From NCBI GenBank assembly GCA_964404205.1, contig CAYOJD010000014.1:1-37141 (forward strand): a stretch of DNA of 37,141 nt, written 5' to 3'. Below the pieces are notes generated by a model. That model was not told the origin of the DNA and did no database searches. It saw nothing but the letters and a program-made list of their open reading frames with translations. A program made the position numbers and the translations under genes. This DNA is from CAZWBR01 sp964404205 (lineage in GTDB: Bacteria; Bacteroidota; Bacteroidia; Bacteroidales; Prolixibacteraceae). Below, piece after piece: positions 17,539 through 25,784 of the stretch (within the stretch, counting starts at the first letter, position 1; every line of letters begins with the position of its first letter).

Positions 17539-17858
17539 TTACGGGTAAGATTCAATTGATTCGATGATAACTGCCAACGTAAAATCTTCATTAAACACAA
17601 GCGATTATGCAATAAAAATAAAGCAATCGGATGAGAAATCCAACCGTTATGTACCGGAGTACAATTTAAAGAACAAAATAAAGCTGGTGCTTCCCTATTG
17701 TCAACAGGTGGTCAATTTAACCCGATGATTAGACAAAATATGCTTGAATCGGATACAAAAGTGGCATTTACATTTATTTGGGTCCATCTATTTTTGCACA
17801 CTGAATATTATATGGAACCAAACAGAGCAAACTATCTAACAAACGAAAATCTTGAACG
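17539..17858. other. divergent intergenic region
   Basis: 320 bp between the unknown exported protein (minus) and the BACON-GH5 gene (plus). It contains the -7 element listed separately. I see no other open frame, hairpin or repeat, and no clear minus-strand -7 element. Confidence 0.5.
17789..17796 (+). promoter_or_regulatory. -7 element upstream of the BACON-GH5 gene
   Basis: TATTTTTG matches TAnnTTTG exactly and predicts a start near 17800, about 59 nt before the ATG. No TTG is found at the normal -33 distance, so this promoter may need an activator or be weak. Confidence 0.5.
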
Positions 17859-19553
17859 ATGATGAAAATAACAAAACAACTCACTTCTTGGTTAGCCGTG
17901 CTGATGCTAACCCTTTTCATGGCCTCGTGCAGCAAATCGGCACCGGAACTGGTGCCAGAGTTATCCCTGTCGACCGCTGGCGATCTTAGTTTTGCCGGAA
18001 ATTCATCAAGTTCCTCATTCAGGATTGTTTCGAACACCGACTGGGTTATCGCGACTTCGCAGCCGTGGTGTACCGTAAATCCTGCTTCGGGAAATGGAAA
18101 TGCCAATATAAGCCTTTCCATCGCAAAAAATAATGCCTTAGAGCAACGTTCTGCCAGTGTAACGGTAACGGCTGGTTCGTTATCAAAGAATTTTAATGTC
18201 ATTCAGGCTGCCGGCGACTCGCTTAACATCGCTGTCAGTGAATACAATCTCGCACAAGCCGGAGGTGAAATCACAGTCAGTTTCCTGACCTCCGGGAACT
18301 ATACGGTAACCGTCAACGACAGCTGGATTACCAAAAATGCGGCCAAGTCGCTGTCCAACAAGTCGGAAAGTTTTACCATTGCCCCAAACAAATCGATTTT
18401 TAAGCGCAATGGCACCATTACATTTACCACAGGTGGTGCCTCCAAAACGGTCAGTGTAAGCCAAACCGGTTTATCGCTTACCATTGCCGACGATATAACA
18501 GGTGTACCAAGCGATGCTAAAACATTGGTGTCCAAAATGAAATTAGGCTGGAACTTAGGCAACTCGCTTGAAGCGCCCTCCAGCGAAACCGCATGGGGCA
18601 ATCCAGCTACGACCCAACAATTCATTACTTCGGTAAAAAACGCCGGCTTTAATGCAATCCGGATCCCATGTGCCTGGAACAGCTATGTGGCCAACGAGGC
18701 AACATTACAAATCAAAGAATCGTGGCTAAACCGCGTAAAAGAGGTAGTCGATTACTGCTACGCTAACGATATGTATGTCATTATCAATATCCACTGGGAT
18801 GGCGGCTGGCTCGAAAACAATCCGTTTTACGCGAAACAAGAGATAGTCAACAATAAACAACGTATTTTCTGGGAACAGATTGCCGTTAACTTCCGCGACT
18901 ACGACGAGCACCTGCTCTTTGCCGGCACCAATGAAGTCCATGCCGACTATGGAACGCCTACGACCGAACACATCACTGTACAACAGTCATTCAACCAAAC
19001 ATTTGTCAATACGGTTCGGTCAACCGGTGGGAAAAATGGTTATCGTAACCTGATTGTGCAAACCTATAATACCAACATCGATCATGGTGTAAATTTCATG
19101 ACGATGCCAATAGACAAAGTGCCGGATCGGTTGATAGTCGAAGTTCACTATTACGACCCGTGGGATTTTGCAGGTCAGGAAGATAGCGGTTACAAAACCC
19201 AATGGGGTGCCGGCTATACCGATGTTTCAACCTGGGGTCAGGAGGATTACCTAATCAACCAGTTCAAGAAAGTGAAAACCAAATTTATCGACAAAAATAT
19301 TCCGGTTATCCTGGGCGAATATGGTGCAACCAGGCGTTCAAACCTCACCGGCGAGGCGCTAACCAAACATATTGAATCGCGTAATTATTACCTGAAAACC
19401 GTTACAGCCACGGCGGTTGCCAATGGCATTGTACCGTTTATCTGGGATAATGGTGCAACAGGGAATAACGGAATGGCCATCTTCAACCGGAATAACGGAA
19501 ATGTAGTTTACCCCGACATGCTACAGGCCATTAAAGAGGGGGCTGTTAAATAG
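17859..19553 (+). CDS. lipoprotein with two BACON domains and a GH5 endoglucanase-type domain
   Basis: A 564-residue predicted lipoprotein (lipobox MASC, Cys24). Residues about 35-117 and 121-205 are two BACON-like beta sandwiches (DWVIATSQPWCTVNPASG; SWITKN; SVSQTG end). Residues about 218-564 are a GH5 TIM barrel: LGWNLGNSLEAP opening (229-240), RIPCAW (268-273), IHWDGGW (311-317), general acid/base Glu359 in GTNEVH, His430 and Tyr431/432 in VEVHYYDPW, and nucleophile Glu487 in LGEYGA. The catalytic set is complete. GH5 enzymes of this look are usually beta-1,4-glucanases, mannanases or xyloglucanases. It is probably surface-anchored; no SusC/D pair is adjacent. A terminator follows, so it is likely monocistronic. 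Confidence 0.92.
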   Translation: MMKITKQLTSWLAVLMLTLFMASCSKSAPELVPELSLSTAGDLSFAGNSSSSSFRIVSNTDWVIATSQPWCTVNPASGNGNANISLSIAKNNALEQRSASVTVTAGSLSKNFNVIQAAGDSLNIAVSEYNLAQAGGEITVSFLTSGNYTVTVNDSWITKNAAKSLSNKSESFTIAPNKSIFKRNGTITFTTGGASKTVSVSQTGLSLTIADDITGVPSDAKTLVSKMKLGWNLGNSLEAPSSETAWGNPATTQQFITSVKNAGFNAIRIPCAWNSYVANEATLQIKESWLNRVKEVVDYCYANDMYVIINIHWDGGWLENNPFYAKQEIVNNKQRIFWEQIAVNFRDYDEHLLFAGTNEVHADYGTPTTEHITVQQSFNQTFVNTVRSTGGKNGYRNLIVQTYNTNIDHGVNFMTMPIDKVPDRLIVEVHYYDPWDFAGQEDSGYKTQWGAGYTDVSTWGQEDYLINQFKKVKTKFIDKNIPVILGEYGATRRSNLTGEALTKHIESRNYYLKTVTATAVANGIVPFIWDNGATGNNGMAIFNRNNGNVVYPDMLQAIKEGAVK

Positions 19554-19599
19554 CGGATAATTTTTTCAAATAGGATTAGTATCCGGAAGCGTAAGATTC

Positions 19600-19625
19600 A
19601 AAAGGCACCAATTGGTGCCTTTTGT
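19600..19625 (+). terminator. terminator after the GH5 gene
   Basis: A 24-nt perfect palindrome (arms AAAAGGCACC and GGTGCCTTTT around AATT) ends in a T-rich stretch. It begins 47 nt after the GH5 stop codon. As a symmetric structure it could also stop minus-strand transcripts. Confidence 0.85.
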
Positions 19626-19750
19626 TATTTGATAAAAACTCTAAAAAAATCAACTTTTTGACAGGCAATACGTTTAAATGAAAATATCTTGCAACTCAAT
19701 TGAAATATTGTTGAAAGCAAAATCAAGGTTTAATTCAATTTACAAAAAGC

Positions 19751-20314
19751 ATGAGGCGTCTAATAATTTTATCGTTAACTGTGATACTGGTCATTAATTC
19801 AGCATCACTTTCAGCTCAATCAAAGTCAGACGAAAGAAAGCAAAGAAAAGCTGAACGCAAGGCTCAGGCTGAACTTCAGGAAAAGGTGCTTTCCACATTA
19901 CTTGACAGCGCCGTAGCCAACCGCAACTGGGTACTCGAAGCCAATCGCCTTCAGGGGAAATATGGTTCGACTGTCAATGTGAGTTCCAGCATCAATTTTG
20001 TAGCAGTCGAAGGGGAGAAAGCGTTCATCCAGTTAGGATCGAATTCTGGTATGGGGAATAACGGGGTTGGCGGTATCACTATCGACGGAACAGTTTCAAC
20101 CTATAAATTGACCAAAGATCCCAAATCGGGATATACCATCAAAATCAATGTCATGTCAGCCATCGGCATATACGATGTTCTTATCCGGACCAATAATACC
20201 GGTTTGCAATCAACGGCTGAAGTCCGGAGCAATCGTGGTGGCAGGGTTAGTTATTTGGGAGAACTAGTTCCCAAACAAAATTCAAGAGTCTACAAAGGTC
20301 GATCTGTATTTTAG
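19751..20314 (+). CDS. exported DUF4251-family protein
   Basis: A 187-residue protein with a signal peptide (1-22, cleavage after LSA). A strongly charged Lys/Arg/Glu segment (about 25-47, helical) leads into a beta-rich DUF4251 domain (SINFVAVEGEKAFIQLGS, GGITIDGTVSTYKLTKD). The family is common in Bacteroidota, forms a beta-barrel or lipocalin-like fold and has no established function. It is flanked by terminators on both sides and so is probably a single-gene unit. Confidence 0.82.
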   Translation: MRRLIILSLTVILVINSASLSAQSKSDERKQRKAERKAQAELQEKVLSTLLDSAVANRNWVLEANRLQGKYGSTVNVSSSINFVAVEGEKAFIQLGSNSGMGNNGVGGITIDGTVSTYKLTKDPKSGYTIKINVMSAIGIYDVLIRTNNTGLQSTAEVRSNRGGRVSYLGELVPKQNSRVYKGRSVF

Positions 20315-20335
20315 GTAAAATAAGATTGATGACAC

Positions 20336-20376
20336 AAAGGCTATTCCGTAAAAACCCCTTCGGAATAGCCTTTTTT
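20336..20376 (+). terminator. terminator after the DUF4251 gene
   Basis: A perfect 13-bp stem (AAAGGCTATTCCG against CGGAATAGCCTTT) encloses a 12-nt loop and ends in six Ts. It begins about 22 nt after the stop codon. Confidence 0.92.
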
Positions 20377-20628
20377 ATTAGTATTTCCTGATTTTACTTT
20401 ATTCAATGCCGACCAAATAAAGAATCAACGGGAGATCTGCGTTACCATAATAAGGTACGCCCCCAAAAGCATAACCGCTAAAACGGATCAAAAATGGTTC
20501 AGAAAGACAAATCATTGCATCATTACGCCCCTAAAAAAATACCTGATTGGGGGCCGCTAAGTTAAAACCCACACTCTTTTTCGCGATTAAGAATCAGTAT
20601 AAACTGTTTCTTTTGATCATAAATATTG

Positions 20629-20659
20629 TTGTCAGAATAAATAAGAAAGAATATCTTTA
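20629..20659 (+). promoter_or_regulatory. promoter upstream of the TAT-exported oxidoreductase
   Basis: TTG (20629-20631) is followed after 20 bp by TATCTTTA (20652-20659), one mismatch from TAnnTTTG. The predicted start near 20663 leaves a leader of about 42 nt. Confidence 0.55.
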
Positions 20660-20704
20660 GCCATCAATTTCAAACTTTTTAACTAATAAACTTTTTTCAT
20701 TATC

Positions 20705-22213
20705 ATGAAAGAGACTAACAAAATCACCAGACGTGGATTTTTGGGAACTTCGGCTGTTGCAGCAGCAGGTTTCTCCATCGTCCCTTCCAACACTATTGCC
20801 GGATTAGGCCACAAAGCCCCGAGCGACAAACTGAATATTGCCGGTGTAGGTATCGGCGGTATGGGTTTCGCTAACCTGAAAAACATGGAAACCGAAAACA
20901 TTGTTGGCCTTTGCGACGTCGACTGGAAATATAGCCAGCCGGTTTTCGACCATTACCCTAAAGCCCAGAAATACAAAGACTGGCGAAAAATGTACGATGA
21001 AATGGGCAAAGATATCGATGCAGTTGTTATTGCCACTGCCGACCATACCCATGCCATCACAACTGCCCACGCCATTACGATGGGCAAACATGTTTACACC
21101 CAAAAACCATTGACCCATACCGTTTACGAATCGCGCCTTTTGACCAAACTGGCCGACAAGTATAAAGTAGCGACACAAATGGGTAACCAGGGTTCGTCGG
21201 GCGAAGGTGTTAACCTGGTTTGCGAATGGCTGGCCAATGGCGAAATTGGCGAAGTAACTAAAGTTGAAGCCTTTACCGACCGTCCAATCTGGCCACAAGG
21301 TTTGAACCGTCCGGAACCCGGACAATGGGTTCCCGAAACACTGGATTGGGACCTCTTTATTGGCCCGGCTCCGATGCGTCCTTTCCACCCGCTTTACACT
21401 CCGTGGAACTGGCGTGGCTGGTGGGATTTCGGAACAGGTGCCCTTGGCGATATGGCTTGCCACATCCTGCACCCGGTATTCGTAGGTCTCGAACTGGGAT
21501 ATCCGACCAAAGCTCAGGGTAGCTCAACCCTTCTGCTGAACGACTGTGCCCCAAATGCCCAAATGGTTAAACTTACCTTCCCCGAGCGTAAACCCAAACG
21601 TGCATGGAAAGGCATGAAGGCCGGTGCTCCGCTGAAAGAACTTGAAGTTATCTGGTACGATGGCGGGATACAGCCAATGAAACCCAAAGGCTGGCCAGCT
21701 GGCAAAAACATGAATGATCAAGGTGGCGGTGTTATCTTCCACGGAACAAAAGATACATTGATTTGTGGTTGCTATGGCGTTAACCCATGGTTGCTCTCAG
21801 GCCGTAAACCCGAAGCTCCGAAATTCCGTCGACGCATCGAAAAAGCAACTCAGGGAGGTCACGAACAAGACTGGATCCGCGCATGTAAAGAAAGCCCCGA
21901 AAGCCGTGTCGAAACTGCTTCGGCATTCCACGAAGCCGGTCCATTCAACGAAATGGTGGTAATGGGTGTATTGGCTGTTCGTTTGCAAACCCTCAACAAA
22001 GAGTTGTTATGGGATGGCCCGAACATGAAGTTCACCAATATCAATGCTGACGAAAAAATCAGAATCGTTGTCAAAGATGGTTTCGAAATCCACGACGGCC
22101 ACCCAACATTCAAAAAAGACTGGACAGACCCGGTTCTGGCATCAGAATTTGCTGCCCAGCTTATCAAGCACAACTATCGTGCACCATGGTCGCTGCCCGA
22201 AATGCCGGCATAA
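20705..22213 (+). CDS. TAT-exported Gfo/Idh/MocA-family oxidoreductase
   Basis: A 502-residue protein. KITRRGFLG (6-14) is a twin-arginine signal followed by a hydrophobic stretch to about 33, so it should be exported folded with its cofactor. The Rossmann motif GVGIGGMG (47-54), the DHTH segment (113-116) and the QKPL motif (K134) are the marks of the Gfo/Idh/MocA family, which oxidises or reduces sugars and polyols with a tightly bound NAD(P). The C-terminal half is the family's beta-sheet domain. Exported members occur widely in Bacteroidota and Planctomycetota and often work with DUF1080 proteins on 3-keto sugars. A DUF1080 protein lies about 19 kb away in this window. The substrate is unknown. 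Confidence 0.9.
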   Translation: MKETNKITRRGFLGTSAVAAAGFSIVPSNTIAGLGHKAPSDKLNIAGVGIGGMGFANLKNMETENIVGLCDVDWKYSQPVFDHYPKAQKYKDWRKMYDEMGKDIDAVVIATADHTHAITTAHAITMGKHVYTQKPLTHTVYESRLLTKLADKYKVATQMGNQGSSGEGVNLVCEWLANGEIGEVTKVEAFTDRPIWPQGLNRPEPGQWVPETLDWDLFIGPAPMRPFHPLYTPWNWRGWWDFGTGALGDMACHILHPVFVGLELGYPTKAQGSSTLLLNDCAPNAQMVKLTFPERKPKRAWKGMKAGAPLKELEVIWYDGGIQPMKPKGWPAGKNMNDQGGGVIFHGTKDTLICGCYGVNPWLLSGRKPEAPKFRRRIEKATQGGHEQDWIRACKESPESRVETASAFHEAGPFNEMVVMGVLAVRLQTLNKELLWDGPNMKFTNINADEKIRIVVKDGFEIHDGHPTFKKDWTDPVLASEFAAQLIKHNYRAPWSLPEMPA

Positions 22214-22230
22214 TCCGGTTTTCAATATCA

Positions 22231-22270
22231 ACAAAAAAAGCCGCTCCAAATTCGGGGCGGCTTTTTTGTT
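22231..22270. terminator. bidirectional terminator between convergent genes
   Basis: GCCGCTCC pairs with GGGGCGGC (8 bp, one G-U) around AAATTC, flanked by an A run (22233-22239) and a T run (22262-22267) that also pair. It lies between the oxidoreductase (plus) and the proline-rich exported protein (minus), and can act on both strands. Confidence 0.9.
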
Positions 22271-22306
22271 GATTTATCTCTTTGTTTATTCTTTGTCATT
22301 AACTGA

Positions 22307-22987
22307 TTATTCTGTCACAACAACTTCAACCTCTCTGTTATCTTCGATATTCTTTACCTTTTTCCGAACGATGGTAATTTTCTCCAAATCCTTGCCCATA
22401 TCTTTCCGTTTATACGAAATAATATTCTTGTCTTTGGGATCGAAAGCAAACGGATCGCCCTGGCGGTGAAGCATTATGGTATGCGGTGTTCCGGCAATCG
22501 GAGGTACCGGAGGAACCGGAGGAACAATCATGTGGTTTCCATTATTGTCCTGAATAAAAACCATTCGTCTTGGGCCATCGCCATGGCGCAGAACCCTGTG
22601 TTTCATCATCATCCCGGTGGTATCGCTGTCAAATGCCTTGAATGCCAAACTATCAGCAAAAAAGTTAAAATGCTCAAACTTTCCGTTCGGGTCGCCTTTT
22701 TCGTTCCAAATCAAAACATCACCATCGCCGTTATCAAAAACTGTCACTTTCATCTCTTTCAACATTGAATCGACTTTAGTGTGAACCAGTTTGTCGTCAA
22801 CATCAATGAAAGTTGTGTCAATTTTGGCCGTTTTTCCATCACTGTGGACAATCACTTTTACCGTTTTCTCTTTTTTCTGAGGTTGGTCGTCATTGAAGAT
22901 CACATCATCAACCGGGCCAAATGTGAATGATGAAGCGCCCATCACGAGGGCAAACGAAGCTGCAACCAATGCAATTTTACCTTTCAT
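22307..22987 (-). CDS. exported proline-rich protein divergent from a two-component system
   Basis: A 226-residue protein with a signal peptide (about 1-23). The mature part is rich in Asp and Lys, with a central beta-type region (about 40-130). A short proline-rich stretch follows (IVPPVPPVPP at about 155-164), then a basic C-terminus of alternating hydrophobic and charged residues ending EVVVTE. I recognise no domain. It is transcribed divergently from the histidine kinase gene, whose sensor domain also carries a proline run, and the shared intergenic region has phased repeats. A role as target or accessory of that system is an inference from context. Confidence 0.75.
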   Translation of the reverse strand: MKGKIALVAASFALVMGASSFTFGPVDDVIFNDDQPQKKEKTVKVIVHSDGKTAKIDTTFIDVDDKLVHTKVDSMLKEMKVTVFDNGDGDVLIWNEKGDPNGKFEHFNFFADSLAFKAFDSDTTGMMMKHRVLRHGDGPRRMVFIQDNNGNHMIVPPVPPVPPIAGTPHTIMLHRQGDPFAFDPKDKNIISYKRKDMGKDLEKITIVRKKVKNIEDNREVEVVVTE

Positions 22988-23032
22988 AACTGTAAATTTT
23001 ATTTATAAATGAATTGTTCATCAATTTCTAAT

Positions 23033-23040
23033 CAAAGGTA
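23033..23040 (-). promoter_or_regulatory. -7 element of the proline-rich protein gene
   Basis: CAAAGGTA on the plus strand reads TACCTTTG on the minus strand, an exact TAnnTTTG. The position 20 bp further upstream carries CTG instead of TTG (23061-23063), so this is a promoter with a weak -33, which is compatible with activator dependence. The predicted leader is about 42 nt. Confidence 0.55.
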
Positions 23041-23062
23041 AAGCAACCTTGTCCGGTTTACA

Positions 23063-23099
23063 GTTAACGCTAAGCAAAAAAGAGTTAAGGAAAAGTTAA
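23063..23099. promoter_or_regulatory. helically phased GTTAA direct repeats, putative response-regulator operator
   Basis: Three identical GTTAA pentamers in one orientation begin at 23063, 23084 and 23095, that is 21 and 11 bp apart (two turns and one turn). OmpR/PhoB-family regulators bind direct repeats with about 11-bp spacing. The array lies about 35-75 bp upstream of both predicted divergent start sites. I infer that the linked OmpR-family regulator binds here; the motif itself is not one I recognise. Confidence 0.45.
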
Positions 23100-23126
23100 A
23101 GTTCAGCAGTTGACTATTTTATTCGT

Positions 23127-23134
23127 TATTTTTG
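23127..23134 (+). promoter_or_regulatory. -7 element adjoining the histidine kinase start codon
   Basis: TATTTTTG is an exact TAnnTTTG only 4 nt before the ATG. If used, the transcript would begin at or within about 2 nt of the start codon (leaderless). No TTG lies at the -33 distance, as would be expected for an activator-dependent promoter. Confidence 0.45.
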
Positions 23135-23138
23135 GTGC

Positions 23139-24719
23139 ATGAACAAACGCTTAATTACAGGATTGGTTATCTTAATGGGAGTGGCACTGCTTGGCATTGT
23201 AGCAGTACAGTTCTATTGGTTCAACAATTCAGTAAAAGTCCGTAATGAATTATTCGACAGATCGGTGAACGATGCGATAACCAAAGCCGCAATCAAACTC
23301 GAAAACAACCACAATTTCAAACTTATCCAACAATTTTCACAAAATGCCGATTCTTTTGATTGGCATACTGCACCGCCCCCACCACCTGTACCACAGGATA
23401 TCGATGTTGTTATTCAACGCGATAGCTCCAACAAACGTGAAATAAGAGTGTTCAGCAATCCCAAACGGCCTATCAGGCGCCCGTTGCTTCGCAGAGACGA
23501 TACAACGTTAACACATAATCTTGGAAGACTGAAAGTTATTGCTTCACAATCGGCCACCCACGATAGCAACGATTCGTTGACCGAAACGACAAACCACATC
23601 GAGGTCCGCATTGGCGAAAAGGCAGAGCAGCTAGAGATTTTTGCTCAAAAAATGGTTTTCGAATTCAACGATTGGGAAATTGGCAAAAACATCGATACCG
23701 AGCAACTCAACAAAAATATCCGTTCGGAACTCGACGATAAAAACATCCCGATCGATTTTAAATATGCCATCATGGCCCGCGACAGCATTGTCACCAGCAA
23801 CCTTCAGGATGCAGGGCAACATGTACACAACTGGTATAAAACCACGCTTTATCCGAACGATATTTTCAGAAAAAACCTGGAACTGGCCGTCTATCTTCCC
23901 GACAGAGATGTTTTTATCGGGAAAACAACAACCCTTTTATTGGGACTATCAGTCATTTTCACGCTGGTAATTCTGATTACATTTATTTTAAGTATCACCT
24001 TTATTCTTCGGCAAAAAAAGATATCCGAGATCAAATCCGATTTCATTAACAACATGACTCACGAGTTCAAGACGCCGATTGCCACTATTTCCGTGGCTGC
24101 CGATTCAATTATAAATGAGCGTGTTATTGGCGACAGCGAAAAAGTGCGCTTTTTTACAGGGATGATCAAAAAAGAGAATAAACGAATGAATGAGCAAGTG
24201 GAACGGATTCTGCAAATTGCACGGCTCGACCGTAAAGAGTTCGATTTCAGGCTTCATGAAGTGGATGCCCACACGTTGATTGAAGATGCCATCGAAAGCA
24301 TTTCGCTACAGGTAGAAAAACGTGGCGGTCAAATCGCCACGCAACTCGATGCCGAAAAATCGGTTATCAACACCGATCCGACACACTTTACCAATCTGAT
24401 TTACAACTTGCTCGACAATGCCAACAAATATTCGCCTCACAAACCCGAAATCAAAGTAAAAACCTTGAATGATTCGGAGGGATTGTCAGTTATTGTTGAA
24501 GACAAGGGCATCGGGATGACCAAAGCAGTCATTGGCAAGATATTCGAAAAATTCTACCGGCAAACCAGCGGAAACATCCACAATGTCAAAGGATTCGGCC
24601 TTGGCCTTAGCTATGTAAAAGCCATTCTCGAAGCCAACAAAGGCGATATCAGGGTGCAGAGCGAGCCTGGGAAAGGGAGCCGGTTCACCGTTTTCATACC
24701 ATTCACAACCGAAAATTAA
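23139..24719 (+). CDS. membrane sensor histidine kinase (RprX-like)
   Basis: A 526-residue kinase. TM1 (about 5-27) and TM2 (about 263-291) enclose a 235-residue extracytoplasmic sensor region with a seven-proline run (APPPPPVP, about 78-85) and no sensor domain I recognise. The cytoplasmic part follows directly, with no evident HAMP domain. The HisKA H-box is FINNMTHEFKTP with phospho-acceptor His308; the N-box is NLLDNANKYSPH (N423, N427); the G1 box DKGIG is at 455-459; and the G2 box GFGLGLS is at 485-491. All catalytic boxes are intact. It overlaps the response regulator by 1 nt (TAATG), indicating translational coupling. The layout and the partner's sequence resemble Bacteroides RprX/RprY. 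Confidence 0.92.
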   Translation: MNKRLITGLVILMGVALLGIVAVQFYWFNNSVKVRNELFDRSVNDAITKAAIKLENNHNFKLIQQFSQNADSFDWHTAPPPPPVPQDIDVVIQRDSSNKREIRVFSNPKRPIRRPLLRRDDTTLTHNLGRLKVIASQSATHDSNDSLTETTNHIEVRIGEKAEQLEIFAQKMVFEFNDWEIGKNIDTEQLNKNIRSELDDKNIPIDFKYAIMARDSIVTSNLQDAGQHVHNWYKTTLYPNDIFRKNLELAVYLPDRDVFIGKTTTLLLGLSVIFTLVILITFILSITFILRQKKISEIKSDFINNMTHEFKTPIATISVAADSIINERVIGDSEKVRFFTGMIKKENKRMNEQVERILQIARLDRKEFDFRLHEVDAHTLIEDAIESISLQVEKRGGQIATQLDAEKSVINTDPTHFTNLIYNLLDNANKYSPHKPEIKVKTLNDSEGLSVIVEDKGIGMTKAVIGKIFEKFYRQTSGNIHNVKGFGLGLSYVKAILEANKGDIRVQSEPGKGSRFTVFIPFTTEN

Positions 24720-25408
24720 TGGGCGAAAAGAAATCAATTTTTTTAGTTGAAGACGATCTCAGTTTTGGAGCGGTATTGAAATCGTATCTCGAAATCAGCA
24801 ATTTTTCGGTCCACTGGGTCGACGATGGGAAATACGCCATCGAACGGTTTCGGGACCATCAATTCCACCTCTGCCTGCTAGATGTGATGCTGCCCAATGT
24901 CGACGGATTTACCATAGGGAGAGAGATTCGTTCAATCGACATGCAAATACCAATCATCTATCTTACAGCTAAATCGCTAAAAGAAGACATACTTACCGGG
25001 TACAAAATCGGAGCCGACGACTATATTGTCAAACCATTCGATGCCGATGTATTGCTCTTTAAGATTGCCGCTTTGCTGAAACGCAGCGGAAGCAATACTC
25101 CCGCAGACAACCCAACCTTCCGCATTGGGAAATATCTTTTCGACCCAAAGCTGCGGACTATCGAGCTCGACAACCAATTACAGCAAATGAGCCCCAAAGA
25201 GGCCGCGTTGTTGCAACTGCTCTGTGAGCACCGCAACGAACTGCTTCCACGCGAATATGCCCTGAAAAGAATATGGAAAGACGATGATTATTTCACCACC
25301 CGAAGTATGGATGTCTTTGTCACCAAACTGCGAAAGTACCTAAAAGATGACCCTACGGTGGAAATCAGAAACATTCACGGCAGCGGTTTTATTATGACCA
25401 TCTTATAA
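24719..25408 (+). CDS. OmpR-family response regulator (RprY-like)
   Basis: A 229-residue regulator. The receiver domain (about 5-118) has the acidic pocket E11/D12/D13, phospho-acceptor Asp55 in LLDVMLPN, Thr83 and Lys105 (IVKPFDAD). Residues about 130-229 form a winged-helix DNA-binding domain with the OmpR-type recognition region RSMDVFVTKLRKYLKDD and the terminal hairpin EIRNIHGSGF. The C-terminal half closely resembles Bacteroides RprY as I remember it (ALK.IW.DD.YF..RSMDV). Its likely targets include the phased repeats in front of its own operon. No terminator was seen after the gene. Confidence 0.93.
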   Translation: MGEKKSIFLVEDDLSFGAVLKSYLEISNFSVHWVDDGKYAIERFRDHQFHLCLLDVMLPNVDGFTIGREIRSIDMQIPIIYLTAKSLKEDILTGYKIGADDYIVKPFDADVLLFKIAALLKRSGSNTPADNPTFRIGKYLFDPKLRTIELDNQLQQMSPKEAALLQLLCEHRNELLPREYALKRIWKDDDYFTTRSMDVFVTKLRKYLKDDPTVEIRNIHGSGFIMTIL

Positions 25409-25559
25409 TAATTTTATCGCCCTACATCTAAAATTTTAATCCGCCGCAAACCCAATTTCCGAAAGTTTGATGTAACTTAGTATCGTGTTTTTTATGCGTT
25501 ATGCACTTCGTAATTATTGTATTACCACTTTTAATTAGGACAGTTTAAATTCATAAAAC

Positions 25560-25784
25560 ATGGAAAACAGTGAAATCATCGAAATCCTTGAAGCGGCTAT
25601 CGAACATTGTGCCAAAGAGGATGGCTGGGCTAACCTGGCCGAAGTTGGGGTAATCCTTCGCGAGAAATCTGTTCCTTACGGGAAACTGTTTAAGTTTATC
25701 GCCAGATACTCCAATATCATTGAAACGCGCATCGACGAAACCCGGCAACCGCCGGTGGTTTATGCCAGACTCACCGAAGTATAA
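25560..25784 (+). CDS. stand-alone LOTUS/OST-HTH-like mini-protein
   Basis: A 74-residue cytoplasmic protein. After an N-terminal helix, DGWANLAEVGVILREK (21-36), YGKLFKFIARY (40-50), IIETRID (53-59) and VVYARLTEV (66-74) follow the LOTUS/OST-HTH order: helix, helix, helix with hydrophobic core, then beta wing ending VYxRL. In bacteria this domain is usually the C-terminal part of NYN/PIN nucleases; here it is the entire protein. LOTUS domains are RNA-binding modules, so an RNA role is inferred. It sits 151 bp after the response regulator and 170 bp before nadB, on the same strand as both. Confidence 0.72.
   Translation: MENSEIIEILEAAIEHCAKEDGWANLAEVGVILREKSVPYGKLFKFIARYSNIIETRIDETRQPPVVYARLTEV

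Larger units (their letters stand above)
20315..20704. other. intergenic region with terminator and promoter
   Basis: 390 bp upstream of the oxidoreductase gene. Beyond the terminator of the DUF4251 gene and the promoter listed separately, the roughly 250 bp between them (20377-20628) show no open frame, hairpin or repeat that I can support. Confidence 0.5.
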
